From Polynucleobacter sp. MWH-UH35A (GTDB taxonomy: Bacteria; Pseudomonadota; Gammaproteobacteria; Burkholderiales; Burkholderiaceae): DNA of 64,000 nucleotides. Positions 52,229-64,000 of this stretch are shown piece by piece (within the stretch, counting starts at the first letter, position 1; each line of letters opens with the position of its first letter). The DNA is taken from NCBI RefSeq assembly GCF_018687075.1, contig NZ_CP061285.1:1116001-1180000 (forward strand), written 5' to 3'. The notes under the pieces were generated by a model. It did not search any database. It worked only from the letters and a program-made list of their open reading frames with translations, and was not told the DNA's origin. The position numbers and the translations under genes were made by a program.

Positions 52229-52281
52229 TCTTCTATATAGATACAAACGTTTTGGTTAGTATCTGCACTCGGGATTACTAA
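52225..52281 (+). pseudogene. Truncated N-terminus of a PIN-domain (VapC-type) toxin
   Basis: The frame starting about three bases before the antitoxin stop reads LIFYIDTNVLVSICTRDY then TAA (52279-52281). YIDTNVLVS is the standard first strand of PIN toxins, with the first catalytic Asp. No ATG, GTG or TTG is available at its start, and the remaining roughly 110 residues are absent. The convergent gene on the other strand begins where the toxin should continue. Confidence 0.65.
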
Positions 52282-52682
52282 TCGCACACGCCCGTCATCA
52301 GGAGTGCGCCAGAGAAGAACCCAAAAGGATACTTACCGTCTTTTGCAAACCCCTCAATACTGAGATAGTCCACAAAGGCACCATTCTTACCTGCAGACTT
52401 TTGAGTCAAAATAACTTTGTAAGCATTACCATTGCTTCCAGATGCGATGACTTTAGGCTTTCCTAAAGAATCCATTACATCGCCTACAACCTCACCAGTT
52501 TTTTTGATCACTGCAAATTCTTGACCAACTCTAGGGCTATCTTTAACTATATCGAGTTCACCATTGCTTTTGATATAGGCATCACTCAATACCTCACAAC
52601 GATAGGTTTTTTCTGCAGCAAAAACATCTGAATGAAAAAATGCTGTGCCTATCAGGAGCGTGAGCAATGAGCGCTTATACAT
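52278..52682 (-). CDS. Exported protein of unknown function
   Basis: 134 residues from ATG 52682. It has a signal peptide (MYKRSLLTLLIGTAFFHSDVFA) and then EKTYRCEVLSDAYIKSNGELD... VIASGSNGNAYKVILTQKSAG... SGALLMTGVCD. Two Cys at opposite ends of the mature protein may form a disulfide. A longer frame to 52781 would overlap serS and lacks a signal peptide. I do not recognise the family. It may share the serS transcript, being 28 bases behind it. Confidence 0.7.
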   Translation of the reverse strand: MYKRSLLTLLIGTAFFHSDVFAAEKTYRCEVLSDAYIKSNGELDIVKDSPRVGQEFAVIKKTGEVVGDVMDSLGKPKVIASGSNGNAYKVILTQKSAGKNGAFVDYLSIEGFAKDGKYPFGFFSGALLMTGVCD

Positions 52683-52710
52683 TTGAGTGAGCACTTTAAG
52701 GCTACTGAGA

Positions 52711-54769
<2,059 letters not shown>

Positions 54770-54775
54770 AGATTC

Positions 54776-58084
<3,309 letters not shown>

Positions 58085-58100
58085 GTTTTCAGAGTTGCAA

Positions 58101-58139
58101 CAAACAAAAACGCCTAGCGATGCTAGGCGTTTTTGTTTG
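58101..58139 (+). terminator. trxB terminator, copy 1 of an inverted 34-nt repeat
   Basis: An 18-bp perfect stem (arms CAAACAAAAACGCCTAGC and its complement) with GAT loop and T-rich right arm. Positions 58101-58134 recur, inverted, at 58795-58828. It can terminate trxB and the antitoxin gene that ends at 58147 on the other strand. Confidence 0.92.
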
Positions 58140-58146
58140 AGATTTT

Positions 58147-58488
58147 TTATGCGCTCAAGGCCAATAAAGCAACCTCAGGCGCACGATCCAATATTTTTAG
58201 TAGCGCCTTTGCTGCACCTGTTGGACTTCTTTTCCCTTGTTCCCAATTTCGGATAGTTTCTAAGGAAACTTCTATACGATTTGAGAACTCTTGTTGAGAC
58301 AGGCCAATCCGTTCACGAACTCGCTTTGCATACTTTGCAGCATCTTGCATGGCCTCGTCATCGTCTTGCTGTTGGTGTAACTTTATGAGGCGTTCAGAAG
58401 TTGCATCTAATAGCTTCTTATTTACAACTCCCTTGGGGAAACTTTTTGGGTTATTTAGATCAACGCTAACTCGCACTATTTTCTTCAT
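58147..58488 (-). CDS. HTH antitoxin of a BrnT-type module
   Basis: 113 residues from ATG 58488; the frame is open further to 58563, but that part lies within the toxin gene and does not resemble the family. The N-terminal part, KKIVRVSVDLNNPKSFPKGVVNKKLLDATSE, is a toxin-binding region. The C-terminal XRE-type HTH is RERIGLSQQEFSNRIEVSLETIRNWEQGKRSPTGAAKALLKIL. It overlaps the toxin by 23 bases and would repress through the palindrome at 58749-58777. Classical BrnA proteins are ribbon-helix-helix or HTH; here it is clearly HTH. Confidence 0.78.
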   Translation of the reverse strand: MKKIVRVSVDLNNPKSFPKGVVNKKLLDATSERLIKLHQQQDDDEAMQDAAKYAKRVRERIGLSQQEFSNRIEVSLETIRNWEQGKRSPTGAAKALLKILDRAPEVALLALSA

Positions 58489-58744
58489 ATCGCTTGACCT
58501 CCCTGTTGTTAGCTTTCCTTGCTGAAATAATTCTGATGGCCTTAACTCTTCTAGTGAACACAACTACGAAGACCCGTTTATCAATTGCTCCTATTGCGCG
58601 ATACCGCTCTTCCCCGCAGTCCCACCTTTGGTCATGCTCAATAAGTATCGTAGGATCCTTAAAAATTGATATCACATATGCGAAATCAAAATTTCGAGAG
58701 ATCTGGCATGAGTTACTTTTAGCCAAATCCCATTCAAAATCCAT
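58466..58744 (-). CDS. brnT: BrnT-type ribonuclease toxin (DUF497)
   Basis: 92 residues from ATG 58744. It starts MDFEWDLAKSNSCQISRNFDFAYVISIF, matching the FEWDxxKxxxNxxKHxVxFExAxxxF pattern of BrnT. RYRAIGAIDKRVFVVVFTRRVKAIRIISARKANNREVKRY follows, with the IRIISARKAnxxE-x-x-x-Y signature. The usual KHG is changed to SRN, which could affect activity. It belongs to the RelE fold. A 12-residue extension to 58780 would run through the palindromic operator and is rejected. Confidence 0.8.
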   Translation of the reverse strand: MDFEWDLAKSNSCQISRNFDFAYVISIFKDPTILIEHDQRWDCGEERYRAIGAIDKRVFVVVFTRRVKAIRIISARKANNREVKRYEENSAS

Positions 58745-58748
58745 TAAC

Positions 58749-58777
58749 ACTATGGTAGGCCATTGGCCTACCATAGT
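58749..58777 (-). promoter_or_regulatory. Palindromic operator overlapping the brnT promoter
   Basis: ACTATGGTAGGCCA and its exact complement, separated by one base. On the minus strand TTGACT (58775-58780) and TACCAT (58752-58757) are separated by 17 bases, so the palindrome covers both -35 and -10. The transcript would start at about the ATG (58744). Confidence 0.78.
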
Positions 58778-58794
58778 CAAGTGCTTTCAAAATA

Positions 58795-58828
58795 AAAAAC
58801 GCCTAGCATCGCTAGGCGTTTTTGTTTG
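58795..58828 (-). terminator. hppA terminator, copy 2 (inverted) of the 34-nt repeat
   Basis: The reverse complement is identical to 58101-58134 over 34 nt, including the loop (ATC here, GAT there). It lies 15 bases beyond the hppA stop and terminates hppA from the minus strand. Confidence 0.9.
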
Positions 58829-58843
58829 TTGTAGTTTGATAAC

Positions 58844-60904
58844 TTAACGTGAAATCACTGGTAAGAGTGGCACGATGAGCAATGCCACGATGTTGATGAT
58901 CTTGATCAGCGGATTAACAGCAGGACCCGCAGTATCTTTGTAAGGGTCGCCTACGGTGTCACCAGTTACTGCAGCTTTATGGGCTTCAGAACCTTTGCCA
59001 CCGAAGTTACCTTCTTCGATGTATTTCTTAGCGTTATCCCAAGCACCACCACCGGTGCACATCGAGATCGCCACAAACAAGCCGGTCACGATCGTTCCCA
59101 TCAGTAAGCCACCCAATGCAGCAGGTCCTAGTAAGAGGCCAACCACGATAGGAGCCACTACAGGTAAGAGTGAAGGAACGATCATTTCCTTGATTGCCGC
59201 AGAGGTAAGCATGTCTACTGCTTTGCCGTACTCAGGCTTAGCAGTCCCCTCCATAATTCCAGGGATGTCGCGGAACTGACGACGCACTTCCTCAACTACT
59301 GCACCAGCACAACGACCCACCGCTTCCATTGCCATCGCACCAAACAAGTAAGGAATCATGCCGCCGATAAAGAGGCCAATGATCACCATGTGGTTAGACA
59401 AGTCAAAAGACACTTGTTGGCCAATGCTCTCCAAGGCATGAGTGTAGTCAGCAAAAAGTACGAGTGATGCCAAGCCAGCAGATCCAATTGCATAACCTTT
59501 GGTCACTGCTTTTGTGGTGTTACCAACAGCATCCAATGGATCGGTAATATCACGCACAGCTTGTGGCAAACCTGCCATCTCTGCAATGCCACCAGCGTTA
59601 TCCGTGATTGGACCGTAGGCATCAAGTGCAACCACAATACCGGCCATCGACAACATGGCTGTAGCTGCAATTGCAATGCCGTATAAACCTGCCAACCAAT
59701 ACGCTGCAAAAATCGCTGCACATACAAACAATACTGGATAAGCAGTCGACTTCATTGAGATACCTAGACCAGCGATGATGTTGGTGCCATGACCTTTAGT
59801 AGATGCTTCAGCAATATGCTGTACTGGCTTGAACTGAGTACCGGTGTAGTACTCAGTAATCCAAACTAAACCTGCTGTTAGTAACAAGCCCACTACGGTA
59901 GAACCAAACAAGCGCCATTGGCTGCCCGGGATACCCAAAGCATCGTCCGGCATGATGAAGTTGGTTACGAAGTAAAAAGCAATCAATGACAAACCACCCG
60001 CAATGATCAAGCCTTTATACAAAGCTGGCATGACATTCTTCATGCCAGGTGTTGCTTTAACGAAAGAGCAACCCACTATCGAGGCGATGATTGAGACGCC
60101 ACCAAGCACTAGTGGATAAATGATTGCTGCAACTGGCGCACCCGAAACCATCAATGAGCCGAGCACCATCGTTGCTATTAATGTCACTGCATATGTTTCA
60201 AATAAGTCAGCCGCCATGCCTGCGCAATCACCTACGTTATCGCCAACGTTGTCTGCAATCACAGCTGGATTACGTGGATCATCCTCTGGAATACCTGCCT
60301 CAACTTTACCAACTAAGTCAGCGCCAACGTCTGCACCTTTAGTAAAGATACCGCCACCTAAACGTGCAAAGATCGAAATCAGTGATGAGCCAAATGCCAA
60401 ACCAATTAATGGGTGCAATACAGAGGAGAGGTCTTGTCCTGCACCAATGGATACGAGGAACATAAAGAACAATCCAACGCCCAAGAGGCCAAGCCCAACT
60501 ACCAGCATGCCAGTAATCGCACCACCTTTAAATGCCACATTGAGCGCTTCGTTCATGCCTTTGGTGGCTGCCTCTGCTGTACGAACGTTTGCTCGAACAG
60601 AAACATTCATACCAATGAAGCCGCACGCACCAGAAAGAACGGCACCGATAACAAAGCCAATTGCCGTCGCAAAATCCAAAAAGAGCGCCATCAGAATGGT
60701 TAAAACCACCCCGACAACCGCAATCGTTTTATATTGGCGCGACAAATAGGCTGCCGCACCCTGCTGTATCGCCTCGGCAATTTCTTGCATCTTGGTATTG
60801 CCTGTACTTTGCTTCAAAATCCAGCCGCGCATCACAAAACCGTAAATCACGGCTAGGACACCGCACGCCAAGGCAAAATACAAGCCTAAAGTGACATTAC
60901 TCAT
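58844..60904 (-). CDS. hppA: Membrane-bound proton-translocating pyrophosphatase, K+-independent type
   Basis: 686 residues with about 16 membrane segments. [44 protein letters not shown] is the pyrophosphate-binding region, and EYYT and [36 protein letters not shown] are the other active-site segments. In [10 protein letters not shown], Lys replaces the Ala found in K+-dependent enzymes, so this is the K+-independent H+-pumping class. It couples PPi hydrolysis to proton export. It is divergent from the soluble enzyme gene ppa. Confidence 0.95.
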   Translation of the reverse strand: MSNVTLGLYFALACGVLAVIYGFVMRGWILKQSTGNTKMQEIAEAIQQGAAAYLSRQYKTIAVVGVVLTILMALFLDFATAIGFVIGAVLSGACGFIGMNVSVRANVRTAEAATKGMNEALNVAFKGGAITGMLVVGLGLLGVGLFFMFLVSIGAGQDLSSVLHPLIGLAFGSSLISIFARLGGGIFTKGADVGADLVGKVEAGIPEDDPRNPAVIADNVGDNVGDCAGMAADLFETYAVTLIATMVLGSLMVSGAPVAAIIYPLVLGGVSIIASIVGCSFVKATPGMKNVMPALYKGLIIAGGLSLIAFYFVTNFIMPDDALGIPGSQWRLFGSTVVGLLLTAGLVWITEYYTGTQFKPVQHIAEASTKGHGTNIIAGLGISMKSTAYPVLFVCAAIFAAYWLAGLYGIAIAATAMLSMAGIVVALDAYGPITDNAGGIAEMAGLPQAVRDITDPLDAVGNTTKAVTKGYAIGSAGLASLVLFADYTHALESIGQQVSFDLSNHMVIIGLFIGGMIPYLFGAMAMEAVGRCAGAVVEEVRRQFRDIPGIMEGTAKPEYGKAVDMLTSAAIKEMIVPSLLPVVAPIVVGLLLGPAALGGLLMGTIVTGLFVAISMCTGGGAWDNAKKYIEEGNFGGKGSEAHKAAVTGDTVGDPYKDTAGPAVNPLIKIINIVALLIVPLLPVISR

Positions 60905-61086
60905 GCTTGAACTCCCTAAATTAATCGTTTATTCGTATTTATTGTTTTGTTTAACCTGCGCTTAGGTAGACCTGGTTTCCGAAAGCTTTAAACTATGGTC
61001 TTTAAGCTGTACCAGTATGTAACAGAATCACCCCTGCGCCCCCTCTATAGGATCAGGGTATTTACTAATCACTATTCGGAGTATTT

Positions 61087-61623
61087 ATGAGTCTCGACAA
61101 CGTCAAGCCAGGTAAAAAGATCCCTGAAAGCTTTAACGTCATTATTGAAATCCCAATGAATGCGGATCCAATTAAGTATGAAGTGGACAAAGAGAGTGGC
61201 GCAATTTTCGTTGACCGTTTTATGGGCACTGCAATGCACTACCCATGTAACTATGGTTACATCAATAAAACCATCGCTGGTGATGGCGACCCTGTTGACG
61301 TTCTCGTGATCACTCCATTCCCACTCATTCCAGGTGTGGTGGTTAGCTGCCGCGCAATTGGTATCTTGCAAATGGAAGATGAAGCTGGTCAGGACGCTAA
61401 GTTATTGGCTGTGCCTGAAGACAAAATTTTGCCTATCTATACTCACTGGCAAAAACCAGAAGATATCAACCCATTGCGCTTAAACCAAATCCAACACTTC
61501 TTTGAGCACTACAAAGATCTCGAAAAAGGTAAGTGGGTAAAAGTGAAGGGTTGGGGTGGTGTTGCTGATGCTCATAAAGAAATTTTGGAAGGCATCGAGC
61601 GCTACAACAAAGAGAATGCTTAA
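61087..61623 (+). CDS. ppa: Soluble inorganic pyrophosphatase
   Basis: 178 residues of the hexameric family I type. [28 protein letters not shown], then [26 protein letters not shown] with the D-x-D-P-x-D metal motif, and [24 protein letters not shown] ribosome-binding site precedes ATG 61087. It hydrolyses PPi without energy recovery, in contrast to the divergent HppA; the 182-bp gap must contain promoters for both. Confidence 0.96.
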   Translation: MSLDNVKPGKKIPESFNVIIEIPMNADPIKYEVDKESGAIFVDRFMGTAMHYPCNYGYINKTIAGDGDPVDVLVITPFPLIPGVVVSCRAIGILQMEDEAGQDAKLLAVPEDKILPIYTHWQKPEDINPLRLNQIQHFFEHYKDLEKGKWVKVKGWGGVADAHKEILEGIERYNKENA

Positions 61624-61666
61624 TTCGATATTGATTTAGTTATCAGCAAAGGCTTTGTGATTCGGA

Positions 61667-63286
61667 GTGAGTGCCCAAAAAATTGCTTTAGCCCAGATCA
61701 ACCCATTATTGGGTGATTTGGCTGGCAATGCGCAACTGATTCACAAAGCCGCTCTAGATGCCCACTCCCAGGGCGCCAAACTCGTAATAACCCCCGAGCT
61801 CTCGCTCACCGGCTATCCCCCAGAAGACTTATTGCTCCGCCCTGCTTTTATTGAAGCAGCGCAAGAGCAGCTTGAACTCTTGATGAAAGAGCTTGCTCAG
61901 TATTCTGGTTTGACCGTTATCGTCGGTCATCCCAAAAAGACATCAGTTGGCTTGCAAAACTATGCCTCCGTTTTACAAAACGGCAAAGTGATTGCAGGCT
62001 ATGCGAAAGAAGAGTTGCCTAACCATGAAGTATTTGACGAAGTACGTTACTTCGTACCCGGTAATCAAGCTTGTGTATTTGAATGCGATGGCATTCGTTA
62101 CGGATTAATTCTGTGTGAGGACGCTTGGCATGCAGGACCTGCTAAGCAAGCACACGCTGCTGGCGCACAAGTACTGCTTGTGCCCAATGCATCCCCGTAT
62201 CACTTGAAAAAAGAAGCGCTACGCATTGATGTATTGCGTGGCCATATTGCCCAAACCAGAATGCCGCTGGTCTATGTCAATGCTGTTGGCGGTCAAGATG
62301 AATTGGTTTTTGATGGAGGCTCATTTGCTTTAGATAGCAAAGGTGAAGTTGTGATGGCCATGCCCCAGTTTGAAACTGGCTTAGGAATTGTTGCCACCTC
62401 TTCATCCGGTGAGCTGGAAATGGGATTAATCACCCCACCCCAGTCGGTTGAGGCACAGGCTTATCAAGCCCTAGTCTTAGGCGTGCGCGATTACGTCACT
62501 AAAAATCGCTTTCCTGGCGTCATTATTGGATTATCTGGTGGCGTGGATTCTGCATTGGTACTGGCAATTGCAGTTGATGCCTTAGGCGCTGATAAAGTGC
62601 GCGCCGTCATGATGGCCTCACGCTATACCGCTGATATCTCGTGGATCGATGCGCGCGAGATGGCACAAAACCTAGGCGTTCAGTACGATGAAATTCCGAT
62701 TAGCGGACCAGTTGATGCCCTAGAAGCTTCTCTAGCCGAGCAATTTAAAGGTTTAAAGGTAGACGCTACTGAAGAAAATATTCAGGCGCGTGTGCGTGGC
62801 ACCCTGCTGATGGCCTTGTCAAATAAAACAGGTCGACTCGTATTAACCACTGGTAACAAGAGTGAAATGGCAGTTGGCTACTGCACGCTCTATGGAGATA
62901 TGGCCGGTGGCTTTGCAGTCATTAAAGATATTGCCAAGACCTTGGTGTATCGCTTGTGCGCCTATCGAAATAGTATCGAGCCTGTAATTCCGGAACGTAT
63001 TCTGACTCGCGCCCCTTCAGCAGAATTGCGACCCGACCAAAAAGATCAAGATAGCCTGCCTTCTTATGAAGTATTGGATGGCATCGTTGAACGTTACATG
63101 GAACAAAACCAATCCATCGCCCAGATTATTGCCGCAGGCTTTGATGCCGAAAGCGTTGAAAAGGTCACCCGCCTGATCAAGCTCAATGAATACAAACGTC
63201 GTCAGGCGCCCCCTGGGGTCCGAGTCACCACCCGCGCTTTTGGGCGGGATTGGCGCTATCCGATCACATCCCAATTTAGAGCCTAG
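61667..63286 (+). CDS. nadE: Glutamine-dependent NAD+ synthetase
   Basis: 539 residues in two domains. The N-terminal nitrilase-fold glutaminase has the triad Glu44, Lys114 and Cys150 (LILCEDAW). The C-terminal synthetase has PP-loop GLSGGVDSAL and TTGNKSEMAVGYCTLYGDMAGGFAVIKDI. The start is GTG 61667. It amidates deamido-NAD+ using glutamine. Immediate linkage to a PII gene fits the known control of glutamine-dependent NadE by PII. Confidence 0.94.
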   Translation: MSAQKIALAQINPLLGDLAGNAQLIHKAALDAHSQGAKLVITPELSLTGYPPEDLLLRPAFIEAAQEQLELLMKELAQYSGLTVIVGHPKKTSVGLQNYASVLQNGKVIAGYAKEELPNHEVFDEVRYFVPGNQACVFECDGIRYGLILCEDAWHAGPAKQAHAAGAQVLLVPNASPYHLKKEALRIDVLRGHIAQTRMPLVYVNAVGGQDELVFDGGSFALDSKGEVVMAMPQFETGLGIVATSSSGELEMGLITPPQSVEAQAYQALVLGVRDYVTKNRFPGVIIGLSGGVDSALVLAIAVDALGADKVRAVMMASRYTADISWIDAREMAQNLGVQYDEIPISGPVDALEASLAEQFKGLKVDATEENIQARVRGTLLMALSNKTGRLVLTTGNKSEMAVGYCTLYGDMAGGFAVIKDIAKTLVYRLCAYRNSIEPVIPERILTRAPSAELRPDQKDQDSLPSYEVLDGIVERYMEQNQSIAQIIAAGFDAESVEKVTRLIKLNEYKRRQAPPGVRVTTRAFGRDWRYPITSQFRA

Positions 63287-63358
63287 AACCCCAACATCTG
63301 CCTCATTTTTGGCAAGCGAATGAAGTTCTAGGTATGATTACTGCATTAGGGGGAATAA

Positions 63359-63697
<339 letters not shown>

Positions 63698-63720
63698 CGA
63701 TCGATTAAATGCATTAATTA

Positions 63721-63748
63721 AAACAGCGGCTTAAAAGCCGCTGTTTTT
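63721..63748 (+). terminator. Terminator after the PII gene
   Basis: AAACAGCGGCTT, AA, AAGCCGCTGTTT then TT: a 12-bp arm with A and T flanks. It lies between convergent genes and can serve both strands. Confidence 0.88.
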
Positions 63749-63769
63749 ATTTCAACTATTTTTATCGAA

Positions 63770-64000
63770 TCAACGCAGCTGAGAGTCTGTGGGATTTAAA
63801 GGTGCAACAGGCTGAACGATCTCAGCGGGCTCCAAAATAATAGTCTTGCTTGTTGTATTGCCAGTGCGTACTTTTGCGCCCTGGAAAAATAAATCCACTT
63901 GATTTAATCCACCAGTTAAAACCTTGAATGGTGGCTTGCCATAAACACTCACCCCCACTCCAGGTTCAAGCATCTTATTTTGTGTTTTACCGGTGGCATC
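63770..64000 (-). CDS. RodZ-like protein, C-terminal DUF4115 end (partial)
   Basis: The frame is open from the window edge to the stop at 63770, 76 codons. It reads DATGKTQNKMLEPGVGVSVYGKPPFKVLTGGLNQVDLFFQGAKVRT, which matches the periplasmic DUF4115 domain of RodZ (D-x-x-G-x-x-L ... G-x-PPF-x-V-x-x-G). RodZ anchors MreB filaments and shapes the cell. The HTH and membrane segment would lie beyond 64000. ATG at 63973 is internal, not the start. Confidence 0.72.
   Translation of the reverse strand, partial: DATGKTQNKMLEPGVGVSVYGKPPFKVLTGGLNQVDLFFQGAKVRTGNTTSKTIILEPAEIVQPVAPLNPTDSQLR

Noticed and set aside
60120..60749. Plus-strand open frame (209 codons) opposite hppA
   Set aside because: Low-complexity Pro/Ser/Thr/Ala protein with no family resemblance; hppA covers the region on the other strand.

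Overview
The window reads as a stretch of chromosome from a small-genome betaproteobacterium of the Burkholderiaceae, most like Polynucleobacter. This is inferred from gene content: a Bug-type tricarboxylate receptor, DUF3422, CbpA/CbpM, K+-independent HppA next to Ppa, NadE next to a PII protein, and FtsK-LolA-SerS in a row. Other signs are the moderate GC, dense packing and frequent ATGA overlaps. No plasmid, phage, insertion sequence or CRISPR array was seen.

Layout. 1-5.8 kb: the end of fabI, a chromate transporter, then a hydratase, MmgE/PrpD, CitE-like lyase and Bug receptor row that looks like C5-dicarboxylate (itaconate/mesaconate/citramalate) catabolism. 5.8-9.4 kb: a translationally coupled surface-glycan trio (ArnT-like glycosyltransferase, sialidase-like protein, membrane protein). 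9.5-11.2 kb: flavocytochrome c sulfide dehydrogenase. 11.2-20.4 kb: DUF3422, an orphan TAXI binding protein, pirin, UxaA-type dehydratase, CbpA/CbpM, Uup and a P-loop kinase-like protein. 20.5-24.3 kb: OmpW with two consensus FNR/ANR boxes, HemN and a FAD dehydrogenase. 24.4-31 kb: YaeQ, PIN, SlyX, a HigBA-type toxin-antitoxin pair, AsmA and small proteins, including one with a histone-H1-like tail.

31-49.2 kb is the most interesting part, a phosphate island. It holds arsR-arsC-acr3; an H1-like protein with PPK2; a second PPK2; a PlsC/OlsA-like acyltransferase; plcP-agt-dgkA-olsB; ppx; mgtC; and pstSCAB-phoU-phoB-phoR. Five sites show the 11-nt-periodic TGTCAT repeats of Pho boxes: before the ppk2 operon, the second ppk2, plcP, ppx and pstS. 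The plcP site has four repeats. Together these suggest PhoB-controlled phosphate uptake, polyphosphate turnover and replacement of phospholipids by glycolipid and ornithine lipid, all encoded side by side.

49.3-58.8 kb: two divergent alpha/beta hydrolases, tRNA-Ser(CGA), an orphan AbrB/MazE-type antitoxin followed by a fragment of its PIN toxin, serS, lolA, ftsK, trxB, and a BrnT-type toxin plus HTH antitoxin. That last module lies exactly between two inverted copies of one 34-nt terminator. 58.8-64 kb: hppA, ppa, nadE, the PII gene and the C-terminal end of a RodZ-like protein. All identifications are by motif and family recognition from the sequence; no database search was run.
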